Below are positions 1 to 11,195 of a stretch of 64,000 nt of DNA, in pieces (the first letter of the stretch is position 1; each line of letters opens with the position of its first letter). Made by a program: the position numbers and the translations under genes. The notes under the pieces are model-generated. The model saw only the letters and a program-made list of their open reading frames with translations. It searched no databases and was not told the origin of the DNA. Source of the DNA: Bigelowiella natans CCMP2755 (Eukaryota; Cercozoa; Chlorarachniophyceae); the NCBI GenBank assembly GCA_000320545.1, contig ADNK01003452.1, positions 1-64,000 on the forward strand, in the 5' to 3' direction.

Positions 1-11
1 CTCTATTTCAG

Positions 12-94
12 CGCGTTCCAAATGGGCGAGGCAGGTGATTACTGGGTTGGAAAGAGGATGGCTGTGGTAGAAGATGTATAAACTATCTATAACC

Positions 95-133
<39 letters not shown>

Positions 134-598
134 TAATATCGATTATTATTTCGCTAACCCAAACAAGAGCAACCGAGAATAATGCGCCCAGGACCTCCGC
201 TCGATGATATCCATACGAGCTGCAAGGGACAAAATCATCACATTTCGCTGTTACGACTGGCCAGCATCGTTAAGATGCGAATTACATCGAGATGAGGGTG
301 TGCAAACGCCACATGTGCAATATTCGCAGAAGCATTCAAGCGGTATATATCGAGGCAATCTCGTGGGAACGTACAATGATTCGGTGGCCCCTCGCTCCGA
401 AAGATACATTGCCGCCAATCCTGGTGGTGGTGGTGGTGGTGGTTGATGTTGTTGTTGCGTGTCATTCTTTCATTCACAAACGGCGTTCAGCAGAGAGCAG
501 TCGGTCGTTGTGCGGTTCCACTCACCAAAAACCCTCCGCCCCATCAACAGCACCCCTCATGCCAACACGTCTACGTGCCCGCACATAGACGAACATAG
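12..598 (+). CDS. 3' part of an unassigned plus-strand gene (three exons)
   Basis: I do not recognise this protein. Three exons join in one frame: 12-66, 192-423 and 501-598, ending in TAG at 596-598. Each is bounded by AG upstream and GT downstream and the phases agree (phase 0, then phase 1). The first starts just after a TTTCAG acceptor and reads GEAGDYWVGKRMAV. The second carries SGIYRGNLVGTYNDSV and APRSERYIAANP. The 5' end lies outside the window. The gene runs tail-to-tail with the minus-strand CDF-like gene, about 60 bp away. The antisense reading of 238-477 is open but looks less protein-like. The exon structure is inference. Confidence 0.45.
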
Positions 599-655
599 CA
601 CATATCCGTGAGTTAAGTTGAGGTGTTGGCGTTACCGATAAGCATTCCCGCTAAG

Positions 656-889
656 TCAGAGAGGAGATGCGCCTAATTTGCACAACGCTTTAGCCGACAT
701 CGACGCGACGCTATGACTCTCTATTATTCTCAAAATGACATGGTGGCACTGTGGCCTTACCCCGACGAAAACGAGGAAGAGCGGTGGGAATAATAGAGAG
801 AGAGGAGAGAGGGGGGAAGGGCGAGGGAGGGAGTTAACTAGCCAGTTTCACACCGGAAAAATCCATGTGCTATATCAATACAATAAATG

Positions 890-928
<39 letters not shown>

Positions 929-1001
929 CAATAGAGGCAATATCCAACCGCATCAGTGAGAATAGCAAGACTCCCTGAAATGAGACCTACGAGTGTATTT
1001 A

Positions 1002-1034
<33 letters not shown>

Positions 1035-1925
1035 CATTGTTGCTCGGGACCAAAAGTCGTTGCGCTGCTATTTTGGAGAGCCTCCCATAGTTCCGCGCTT
1101 TCTTTTTGACATTTGTCTAATGCAGACGCACCCCCTACTATCTCGGCTATCATAAAGATTATGCACAGCGAGCAAGCCGTCATCAGCACCTGTGGTGGGG
1201 GTGGGGGGAAATTGTAGAAAACATAGGGGCAGTCTTCAATAATCGTGCGTAGCATGAATGGGATGGAAACTGCCATGGATGGATGCGGTGGGGGGATAAG
1301 TCTCGATCTGTCTTGCTGCGTCTATCATTGGAGAGTGCTGCCCTCTCTTACTCTCTCATTCTCGCTCGATGCTCGCGCGCGCTTGTGTGTGCGTGTGTGC
1401 GTGTGTGTGTGTGTGTGCGCGCGCGCGCCCGTGCGTACGAAAGGGGAAACGAACCCTTTTCTCCCTATCTCTTGTCTTTTGCAGGCTGACGTCTACTACA
1501 CCGTGATGATTGCTATGGTGCGAGGTGCTTCCTGAGCAGAATAACAAGCAAGCTGAGAGCCAATCGTTATTTCGCGTTTTGGCGTCGTGGTGTTCGACCC
1601 AGCCGGCGATAATTGTATACCTTCCTTCGTGTCTGGATTTATTTTATCCCCTCCCTCTCCATGGCCATGGCCATGCCCATGCCCATGGGAGTGATGGCCA
1701 TGGGAATGAGCTGTCGTACATGAAGCATTCAATCAAAACCCTCAAACTTAGGTAACCCCCCTTTTCCCCAACGAATTAAAGGTCATTCAGGTAATTAGAG
1801 ACGTGTTTCGGATGTGGAGAAATGGGTTGGCGTCGTCATCGTGGTGGCTACTCACCATCATTGTAGCTATCCAATGAGCTATACTTGGTTTGCTTCGAAG
1901 GGTTGAGAGGCGTATCCATTTCCAT
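656..1925 (-). CDS. CDF/ZnT-like zinc transporter, apparently truncated
   Basis: CDF (ZnT) proteins move Zn2+ out of the cytosol through six membrane helices. Here six exons stay in frame: 1856-1925 (ATG at 1925; a second in-frame ATG follows), 1621-1710, 1491-1531, 1132-1189, 949-974 and 656-748, giving about 125 aa. The N-terminus is His-rich (repeated HGHGHG, then SHHSNHH). It leads into a first helix reading LMTACSLCIIFMIAEIVGG and then SLAILTDA, the family's TM1-TM2 signature. Only the start of TM2 is present. The last exon reads an unrelated 30-aa tail and stops at 656-658. Full-length relatives are usually over 300 aa, and the next gene ends at 598, so there is no room for the rest. 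It could be a broken gene, a short isoform or a wrong last exon. Confidence 0.5.
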
Positions 1926-1954
1926 TCTCCTGCGCTCTTTGGTCTGTATCTGAC

Positions 1955-2000
<46 letters not shown>

Positions 2001-2117
2001 ACCCGAATCCAACACATTGAGCGCCTAGCGGAAGTATATTTTCTGGTGTGCCCCCCCCCCTCTACCTCCAGGCTATTGGCTTGGGATGACAAGCCTCCAA
2101 GAGGAGCGAACAAGGAT

Positions 2118-2312
2118 TTAGGGTTCGGAGAGTCTGCAAACGCCCTTCATTTTGTTGATAAAATCAAAATAATTCATGTCGTAGGTGAAAAACGACTCGA
2201 TCTGCCGATTGTGACGGAACCTGGGGCATTCATTCTTCATCCAGTCTTGGTGATCTCGTTGATGGGGGGAGGATGCGTGTGAATCAGCGCATTTCATGAT
2301 CATTTTGTGCAT
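2118..2312 (-). CDS. Small ORF or 3'-terminal exon, unassigned
   Basis: A minus-strand reading frame ends in TAA at 2118-2120 and encodes up to 64 aa, including NECPRFRHNRQIESF and FFTYDMNYFDFINK. The amino-acid mix looks like real protein rather than repeat translation. It lies just upstream of the start of the CDF-like gene. It may be a separate small gene, or an exon whose partners I did not find. No function can be assigned. Confidence 0.25.
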   Translation of the reverse strand: MHKMIMKCADSHASSPHQRDHQDWMKNECPRFRHNRQIESFFTYDMNYFDFINKMKGVCRLSEP

Positions 2313-2339
2313 CCATTAGCCGTCCTGATGAAACACTTG

Positions 2340-3480
2340 TTTTTTTTTCTTTCTTCATGCTAGCATGGCCCAACTAGCCAACTGCTAGATTGACATGCAC
2401 ATGCATCGCTAGATCGATTTTCGATTCCGTGACAAACAATCATCCCTGTTGCAAATTGCTGCAGCTTGCTCGACTCAGTGCAAGACCTTTTCGGCTGAAA
2501 GTCTCAATTGTTCTCGTGTTTTTTCACTTGCGCGTGTCATTGTTTCCAGCTGAAGGACAACTTCACTCAGCAGCAGCCGCCTCATTCTGGCATTGCGTGG
2601 CGTGCAAACTCCAGAACTGCTTGCACGCACGGTGCACCAACTGGTCTAGCGGTCTGTCTAGCTAGCAGCCCAGTGCGCATGCAAAACACTAGCGCAGCAT
2701 TCACTGGATGGCAAGTGAGAGCACTGCGTGTCAACGACCACGTGTGAACGTCACTGCGTCACGCACCACTCGTTTGCTAGTTTGGACAATGTGTGCCCGC
2801 GCGCGCATGCTGTCGCGCAGCCAGCGGAAAACCTGGACCAATCTAGCTAGCTACGTGTAACTCACGTGCGTGTTGCTGCATGCTAGCATGTGTTTGTGCG
2901 CTGGTTGCACTGACTAGCTGAGAATGCAAGACTAGCAAACCCAGAGCACAAGAGACGCACAGACAAGTCGCGCGATTTGGTGACACAACACAGCACATTG
3001 TTGTAGTTGCATGCACTAGATGAAGCGCATGTGTGCGTACATGAACAAGGGCAGGTAAATGCATACATGCATCATAGACATCCATCACGCATGCGCATGG
3101 CGCAACAAATCTAGAAATCACAACCGCTGCCACCTTGATTTTGGAAGGGAAACGTCTATGAGTACCGCACAATGTGATTCTAGCAACTTAGTCGTTTAGC
3201 ATTGCAAATGCAAAATAAATAGCACTCTGGATACATTCTAGCACTTTTTTGCTTATTGTTCTTGATAAATGCAATACATGCTACAATGAGCAGCTTGCAA
3301 ATAGTAACGTACACACGCGCGTGAGCACGGCAAGATGGATGTGTATATAGGATTTAAAGTCATCCCTTGCGTCCGCATCAACCCTTTCTGTCACTACTGG
3401 CGACAACCCCTTTTTCCTTCTTGCTATCGACGCCATCGTTGCCTTTCGAGTCATGTTTTTCTTCTTCTTTGTCGCTCTTC
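2340..3480. other. Intergenic spacer rich in CTAG/GCATGC palindromes
   Basis: No credible gene. The stretch is dense in CTAG, GCTAG, TGCA and GCATGC words and has no long microsatellite, unlike the introns around it. It separates minus-strand genes on the left from a plus-strand gene on the right, so it may hold promoters for both directions. Short open frames across it look like chance. Confidence 0.5.
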
Positions 3481-3487
3481 CTCACAG

Positions 3488-4451
3488 ATGCTAAACCAGC
3501 TTCATTGGCCCTGATAGATAGTGCGATTAATCATGAGCGGAAAGGCGGAGATGGCGCGGTGCGAAATGCTGACCAAAACGAAGGAGAACAGAAATATTGT
3601 GCGTTTCGTGTGTTGTCTCGAGAGGCAAAGATGAGCAGGATAGAATCAAATGCTGTACAGTCAGAAACAATAGCAGAGAGGGATCTTCTTTGTTTGCGCA
3701 ACCGCTGCAAGACTGCCCTGTGGTAATTCAATCGTACAGGAAGGCTATAGGCGTTTGGCAGAGCGCCGCCCCTTAGAAACGTCTGTTTTCATGATATTTA
3801 TTGCTATGAATCCCAATCGTTGGTGGTGGTGCCAAGTACCAATGCAAGCCCTTGATTAAGATTGCGTTGTCGCACTGGCGGAAGTAGAAGTAAACACCCC
3901 CGATTCCACTCAATATCTGTTGTTATTGATCGTGTGCATTATATAAAGACGACGTTACTACAACGACTACGAACAGCAACTCTCTCTTTCTCTCTCGCTC
4001 TCGCTTTCCTTCTCTCTCACGTATTAGATTGCGTGTCGGAGAAGGAAAAGGAAGAAAAGTTATACGCGATTTGTCGATTCACTGGATGCATTACAATGGC
4101 GAGAATGGCGTCAACAACGGCCCTTTGAAACATCGATACTTGAGGCCTGTACGAGTATGCGTATGAGATGCATATATTGGCATGTACTTGCACATTCACC
4201 TTATTTGCATTCGAGATTACCGCATCACGTGCAATATATGACTCGCACGTTCCAAAGTGCACGGCTACTACTACTTACTACTGGCACATGCAAACGTCGA
4301 TTTGATTTGGGTTATGCAGGAGCTTACCATCGTTGCGTCGCATCGGAGAGAAGTGCCAGCACTACTTGCACGCTTAGCAGCACTGGGAAGAGGGACTCAT
4401 AGAATGAGACCGATGTCGCAACTGAAGATACGGGACAAAATGTATCAATAA
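3488..4451 (+). CDS. 3' exons of an unassigned plus-strand gene
   Basis: Three exons keep phase: 3488-3722, 4045-4183 and 4320-4451 (stop TAA). The first is rich in charged residues (INHERKGGDGAVRNADQNEG). The second begins KRKKSYTRFVDSLDALQWRE. The last contains SHRREVPALLARLAALGRG and ends RPMSQLKIRDKMYQ. Acceptors follow CACAG, GAAG and TGCAG; donors are GTAATT and GTACTT. The predicted chain is basic and probably helical. I do not recognise a family. The 5' end is not resolved. An antisense reading of 4324-4575 with a hydrophobic run was considered less likely. Confidence 0.4.
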
Positions 4452-4519
4452 TCATCGCTTTATAACACAATAGGATATGATTAACATCATCATGTAATTT
4501 GATACTTGATTTCCCCTGG

Positions 4520-4565
<46 letters not shown>

Positions 4566-4795
4566 CTACTACCAACCAAAAACGTGCGAAAAGAAAACAC
4601 GGCTAACGATAATATGCACAACGCCTTTAACCCCGAGTACCGTGTTTGAAATCCCCATAGGCCTGAGCAAAATGCAGAGGCAGAAAGGAAAGACGGAGCA
4701 AGAGCGAAATGAATTATAATATAATCTACATAATGACGGGTATACATGAGCATAATCGTGCGCACAGACGCACACACGCACGCACACAAGCACAC

Positions 4796-4847
<52 letters not shown>

Positions 4848-5610
4848 CAAAACAAACGACATATTTTCTACATTCATTCAGATTCTCTCATTCTCGCCAT
4901 CGGAAAGTCTCGCTATCGCTGCTTATCGTCGTCATCGTGGTTATCCGTGTACCTTCATTGCAGCATTGAATTCATGCACGCCTTCGATCTCTGCAGCAAC
5001 AACAGTCAGATGTCACCACAACAACGCAGACGATGCACTGGCAGCAAATACGCATCGAACAACCATCGTAAAACAGAGGAAAAGGTCTCCATCAAAATCG
5101 TCGTCGCGAAGAGATCGATATCGGCATCATAGAGAAGGCAATCTCGTCGCTATAGTTTTCTCCAGTGTGCAGTTACACCGCATCAAACCACCATCCATGC
5201 ATCGAATTCCAAAACAAAGAGCGTCGTCTCACTGTGAGGTTGAGAGTCAAGACCAGTAGCCGCAATTGGGAGGGGGGGGGGGGCGAGCTGATGCTCCCAC
5301 CCAGTGCTTTAAACATCAGAAAACCAATGATGAGGGAAGTCATGGGGACTATAAATTGCACGTCACAATTGCAATACAACCCACATATCAAATAAACAAG
5401 TGTACAGCGCGCGCCCACACAGATCATACACATGCATTCGAATAGCAAAAGCAGCCCGTTCCCATTACCACCTGCACTGTGGGAAATGCAGGGATGATTT
5501 AAAAGAAAAGAAGAAGTAGTAGTATGGGCTTTTTATAAGGAGCTAGACGGTATAATCTGTGCTACATAAGAACAAACTCTTCTCCTCCTCTTCCTCCTAC
5601 CTCGATGCTT
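4452..5610. other. Intergenic stretch with TA and GA microsatellites
   Basis: It holds a (TA)n run at about 4520-4562, a CA-rich patch followed by (GA)n at about 4799-4838, and a G run near 5270-5283. Minus-strand open frames at 4520-4877 are mostly translated repeat. I see no convincing gene here, although a hydrophobic minus-strand frame near 5290-5360 could be an exon. Confidence 0.4.
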
Positions 5611-5686
5611 TCATGCAAAACGGATATGCCATCCAAACGATTGCAGAGAAGAGCTGAAGCACGCACGTATACACACACACACACAC

Positions 5687-5728
<42 letters not shown>

Positions 5729-5863
5729 GGGGGAGAGAGGGAAGGAGAGGTATTGGAAATGCATAAATGGAGGGGAAAGAAACGATGTCACGGTAGGAGG
5801 ATACCGTCTAAGTACCCAACCCTCCAAGTGAAGAGGGAGGTGGGGGGGATATGAAGAATTACT

Positions 5864-5915
<52 letters not shown>

Positions 5916-6362
5916 TTAGTCGAAGTAAACCAGGCTGATCAGCAAGAGCGTGATGACAGTGTATATCTGAAAACAAGCACGTTTTGCACAAGGATGAGGG
6001 GGAATTATCAGAATTGCAACGAGGAGTCACATTGACAAAGTATTGCACTAAAAATACGTCGGTACAACACCTACTACTTCCATCACTACTCCTACTACTA
6101 CTACTACTACTACTACTACAACCACTACTGCCACTGCTACTACTATTTCCTCTATGAACGTTTTGCCTTGTGACGATAACAGAATGTACAGTTGATAATA
6201 CAACAATTGCATTTAATGTCGCATCAAAACACAATCTACTCTGTGGTATGATGCATGCTCAATGATCTACAAGACCTCCCCTCCCAGCACGCCTCTCGCC
6301 TCAGGAACGATGGCCCCGCACAGGAGCATGATAAGCCAGATGGTGGAGAACAGCTGAGCCAT
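5611..6362 (-). CDS. Secreted Ser-rich protein with signal peptide
   Basis: Three exons fit in one frame: 6276-6362 (ATG at 6362), 5981-6240 and 5611-5653 (TGA), giving 129 aa. The N-terminus has a hydrophobic signal core, FSTIWLIMLLCGAIV, followed by small residues. The middle exon has a poly-Ser run coded by a TAC/TGC-type triplet repeat. It is followed by paired Cys (SSRCCTDVFLVQYF) and a possible N-glycosylation site NVT. The last exon ends GWHIRFA. The triplet repeat within coding sequence may vary in length. The final exon can also be read in a hydrophobic frame (LFSAIVWMAYPF), so the C-terminus is uncertain. Function unknown; probably secreted or surface. Confidence 0.4.
5681..5724. 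repeat. (CA)n-(GA)n compound microsatellite
   Basis: A short CA tract passes directly into about 38 bp of GA, then a G-rich stretch. It lies in the intron or spacer next to the small secreted-protein gene. Confidence 0.8.
5868..5912. repeat. (AT)n microsatellite
   Basis: About 22 AT units without interruption, lying in the intron between exons 2 and 3 of the small secreted-protein gene on the minus strand. Confidence 0.85.
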
Positions 6363-7138
6363 GCAGCAAGGGTTTGATGTGAGAAGGGCATTCCAATATA
6401 TATACCCACTCGCGTATACCCTTGGTCAGGTGCGCGTGCGTGTATTTTTCACACGTCTTTCGATAGATGCATCGATATTATGTGTGTGCGTGTGTGTACG
6501 TGCTTTTGTGTGTGTGCGTTTTATCAGATTTACAGGGTGTTTCTACATTCGCGTGCAAGCGAGGCTATTTAGTCGCTCGATATATCAATCATCGATGAAA
6601 GTAGATATCAAACACGCTAGTCACCGAGATGATAGAGCTCAAAACACAGCATATCCGCAACCAGTTCCCTTGGTGCCTTTGAGGGCGCAAACGGCACACG
6701 CACAATCAAACATGTTTAAAATGGACATCGTGATGAAGCGATACGCTCGCAGTAACGACGAGTGTTTTGTTTGCCAACCTGCCTGTGCGAGTGTGCGTGT
6801 ATGGTGTATGTATGTATTGTGAGGATTTAATGTTCTCATCATGCCTTCATAATGTTCCCAAAATACCACTTTGCCATTGCATATGTAGATTTAATTTGCA
6901 ACACTACTACGAGTCTCCCTTCCTCTCTGTATATCCGTTCCCCCCCCCCCCCCCCCCCCTTTTGTCCTTCATATGCACATATCCATCACTCACTGTAAAA
7001 GAGCTGCCCCCACCGGGAAGATACCTTTGGCAATGACAAAACAACGGTTAAGTACATAAATAAGTGATTATATGAATGTAGAGTAGGGAATTTATACACT
7101 CTTCATATCACAATGTACATTATATATTGAATATATAC

Positions 7139-7170
<32 letters not shown>

Positions 7171-7650
7171 CACATATCATATGGTTATCTCACCCGCTCC
7201 AGCCTCTCTTCGCGTGATGTGGATAACAGCTGCAAAAGGCCGACGAAAACAGCATAATCAGCAACATCGTCATGACGGTATTATTAGTAATCTATATCCC
7301 ACATAAACTACAATAGAAAGATCTTCCCATCTCCCCCAACCCCTACCCCCCCCCTCTCGCAAATGAAAAATTAAGCTATTTGCAGAGAAACTGTGAAAAT
7401 AACACATACATACCCACACGCACACACACACACACACTCACTCACAAAGAGAGAGAGAGAGAGAGAGGGAGAGATAGAGAGAAAGGCTATCATGATATCA
7501 CACAGCTTTAACGTGTAATAAAAAAACACATGTGCATACATACTGCATTAATATACTAAAAGATATAGTCTTAGTCATCATTGTACCCGTTGCGAACAAG
7601 CTCACAGCAAGCGCAAGAAGAACCATGTAAGGTAGGCGAATGCCAGCAAC
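6363..7650. other. Intergenic stretch with poly-C, TA and GA tracts
   Basis: This lies between the start of the secreted-protein gene (6362) and the end of the type II membrane-protein gene (7651). It holds an uninterrupted poly-C run near 6941-6959, (TA)n near 7139-7165 and CA/GA tracts near 7416-7470. Open frames here (for example 6361-6822 on the plus strand) run through TG repeats and I do not call them genes. Confidence 0.45.
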
Positions 7651-8244
7651 CTAAGTTAATATTCGGTTTTTAAAAACGGCAATTCGTCCTTCAAATTGCT
7701 TGGCTGAGAGCTGCCTTCCTCCACCCTTCAAAGAGCCCCAGAGGTTCATTGGGATGCTAGGAATGCTAATTCTATGCGTGTGTAGTGCTAGTTGTGTGCG
7801 GCAAACAATCATCCTATCACACCCAACCAACGCACTCTTGTACCGCTGCTGAAGCCACAAAGAAAGCTGCAAAAACAGAGAAGAAAGAAGAAATCAGGGT
7901 TTCGGATAAAGGTGGGAGGAGGGGGGGGGGGGGGAAGGGAAGGAATAAACAAGAGGGAAAAGCATAGGTCCAAGAAAAGCCTCACGGCTTTCGATGCATG
8001 CAGTGAATACCTGGCGCTATTCGCAAAAGCTGTTGCGATGGACATCTCTATCAACCGAGAGCAGGACCAAGAGAGAGGGGGGAGGGGGGGGGGGAGATAG
8101 AGCAGAAATAACAAATGATTTTTTATGGGAAGATGAAGAAGGCATGTGTGAGGACAGTTGTGCGATTGTAGCCATGGGGTCAAAGCGGGGAGGGGGTGAA
8201 GGAGAGGGGGGCGGTGGGTTAGCTGCGTGTAGCGACTCAATGTA

Positions 8245-8275
<31 letters not shown>

Positions 8276-9631
8276 CGATGGATATATGCGGCGTTGTGTA
8301 TTTTTGGCCACATCGAGTTGTGATGTACTGCGCGGCTGGTGCGTAGCAGATTATGCCTGACCTTTTTGGCTACAAAGTAGCACTTCTCCCCCTTGTACGA
8401 AGGCCTCTTGGTAGGACGAGAGGTTGGGATGGGCGTGGGGAACGCTGTCGGGGCTGCATGGATGATTATCGGTAGTAGCGTGGAAGAATGATTAGTGCAT
8501 GGATTTCTTATTGCCATATATGCGTGTGTGTGTGTGTGTGTGTGCGTGTGTGCGTTTGTATATATGGTTACGCGTGTGCCGAAGGCATGATGATAAGTAC
8601 CTTTTGTCGGGGCCTTCGTGGGCTTCTCCGTCGGTGCTGCGGGGATGATATCAAGAAGCATCAAGACAAGTGACGTACGATAATAAGGCTATTTGTCTGT
8701 TTGGTACAGTGAGGATACGAGGTATTGAAACTCTCTGTGCGCCGCTACTGTCACTACCACTACTGCTTAACTGCTACTACTACCACGATCGTACCTCTCG
8801 TTGGGTCTTTCGTCGGTGGCTTTGTGGGGGAAGGAGTAGGGTGCTGAAGGCAAAGATAACAAAGCGCAAACCGCGTCCAATTATTAATCGAAGTAGAGTT
8901 ATATCTTATATTTGTGTAACACGAGCATCTTTGCCCTTCCCCCCCCTCCCCCTCCCCCTCCCCCCTCCTTTCCCCATCCTACACAAAACATTTCCCTTTC
9001 GCACCTACCTTGGTGGGAGCGTGCGTTGGCCAGTCTTTACCTGAGATGAGAAATATCATTGTTTTCTTCATTTGTGGCGGCGCAGGGCATCTTTTTGTGC
9101 CGTATATTCCTTCACCCACTGCAGCTATTAACCGAATCAACAACAGGCTGGTAATCGCACTTTGCTAGCTGTACAACGCACACTGGATTTACACTAATCG
9201 ACGTTCGGGGCAGGGTATTAGCAACATCGATGCTCGAGCTGCAGTTCCGAAAGAGAATTTGGTGATAAATATACTGTATTGTGTGTTGATGTGTGTGAGC
9301 AGTAGTTTGTGCTTTTTTCGAGACGCTGGACGCTATGATCAAACTCTTTAGTGTAGATATGAGATGTTTGGGAATTGGAGAGGGTATTACACACTGCAGC
9401 AGCGTGCGTTAAGTCCAAGGATCTTTATATATCACACACATCCATATCACCATCATTGTCCCATTTACCATCGCTTTCGTGTATCGTCATCATCATCATC
9501 ATCATTTATCATCATTTATCAAAGTCAATGGCCCCTTCTGTCGGCGTCTATAGTAAGAGCAGGTAACATCACACGCAAAGAACGCCACTCCATTGCATTT
9601 CTGCTCTACACGCTTGTGAATGGGAGGCAGA

Positions 9632-9678
<47 letters not shown>

Positions 9679-10142
9679 GAGGAAGTTCTCAACAACGATG
9701 AGTTGATGCAGGTGGCAATCGCCACTGCTCATCACGCCTGGACAACGCAATGAATCGTTGTTCGGTATACAACTACACGAAATGCCCAACCACCTTCTCC
9801 AGTTTGCACAGAGGTAGGAAACCTGAATCAGTAACCGCCATAAAGCGAATCGTCACATGGGCATTTATTACATATGATATTTATAATCCAATCGTCATTA
9901 TAGTCATCTCCGCCACTGAACATAAAGCAATTCCGGAACGTACCGGTGGCGCGCAGCAGTATCTGCAGGCAAACCCTGCGATGCAGTCCCGTCCACTCCC
10001 TTGAGCTGAGTGTTCAATGATACGATGATCACCACGGGAAAGGAGGGGGGGCGGGGGGGGGGGAGGGGGGAATGGGGTGCATCCAGCTTTCTCTCCATAT
10101 GATAATGGCTAATTCGCTACGTTGCAGAGATGTGATGATTGT

Positions 10143-10222
<80 letters not shown>

Positions 10223-11195
10223 TATGTATGTATGGATTATGAAATGATCATGTTAGTGGTTCGTTTGGGATTACAATTGACTGCTTGTCCAATGTGCGCA
10301 CACGAAAGGTCATGATAGGAACCTTCAGTAACACAAATATCAACAGAGAATAAGTTTCACATAAAGGCAGCATGACGAATGGTCGAAATATGGTAATGAT
10401 CAATCGTATCTTCAATACTTAGACACTGGGGAATGGTTGTGCGTGCATGTATGAATCGTATATCATCCGTGTCGTCGTTGCCGAATGATGATGTTGTAAG
10501 ATGTGTTGTAAGATGGTCAACTTTGTCGAGCGATAGGATCCCCCGGCCAGTGCCATCCTGTTGTATATATATGAGTACTTTATTATCTTGTGAGTGCATC
10601 GGAAAATGAAGGTTCAATAGGTTCAGACCCTACATCAGATTTTATCGTATTTAAACTACTTCTTCTAAGGTTACAGCTATGAATGTAAGCGTGTGTGAAT
10701 GTGTGTGTGTGTGCGTGTGTGTGTGCGTGCGTGTTTTGCGAACGCACGGCAGCAATCATTGCCCCCTGTGGCGCAATCTGGAGAGAAGTTTGCCGGTGGA
10801 GGGCCAGTGTGTACGGGTAGCCATGTTGGCGGGGCCGTCTGTTTCGTAGTATTTAATAGAAAAGGACATAATAAGCGTGATGATACGCACGCACAGATAT
10901 GAACGTATACGCACCACCCCAATTCGAAACAATACGGCTATGCTGTTTCTCAGAAGAAAACAACAACCTTTTTTTCCTTGGCGAGTACCAGTTCATCGCC
11001 CGTTACGTTTGCGACAGAAGAGAAACCAAGAGGCTCAGACTCATTGGAAAGCAGCTCTCGGGGAGGAGCATTAAGTCGAAACGATATCAATAGAATAATG
11101 AGTCCCCCCACCGTCAAACCAAGAGCAATGCCGTTCCAACTTGCCCCCTCACGCGATCGCCGTGTACGGCAGGGGATGTGAATGCTTCCATACAT
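7651..11195 (-). CDS. Type II membrane protein with Cys-rich region and Pro-Thr repeats
   Basis: Thirteen exons join in one frame to 352 aa: 10989-11195, 10748-10838, 10522-10557, 9944-10005, 9794-9822, 9697-9737, 9345-9393, 9120-9238, 9009-9040, 8795-8843, 8601-8636, 8362-8453 and 7651-7866 (TAG). The ATG at 11195 is the only Met before the membrane segment (GIALGLTVGGLIILLISF, about residues 32-49). A basic N-terminus before it predicts type II topology. The outer part has Cys clusters (NDCC, RDCIAGFACRYCCAPP, LAKCDYQ). A stalk of PTxxPT units follows (PTKHPTPSPTKPPTKDPT), each exon supplying one to three. The C-terminal exon is not repeat-like. PT-rich stalks are common in algal and stramenopile surface proteins; the role here is inferred only from architecture. 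Confidence 0.6.
10148..10222. repeat. (CA)n followed by (TA)n
   Basis: About 32 bp of CA, then a short A/T linker and about 34 bp of TA, inside an intron of the type II membrane-protein gene. Confidence 0.85.

Noticed and set aside
1890-2282. Plus-strand 130-codon open frame
   Set aside because: It runs through a CA repeat (His/Thr run) and is antisense to the first exon of the CDF-like gene.
4324-4575. Minus-strand hydrophobic frame suggesting a membrane helix
   Set aside because: The plus-strand reading of 4320-4451 joins two other exons in phase and ends in a stop, whereas the minus frame runs into the TA repeat.
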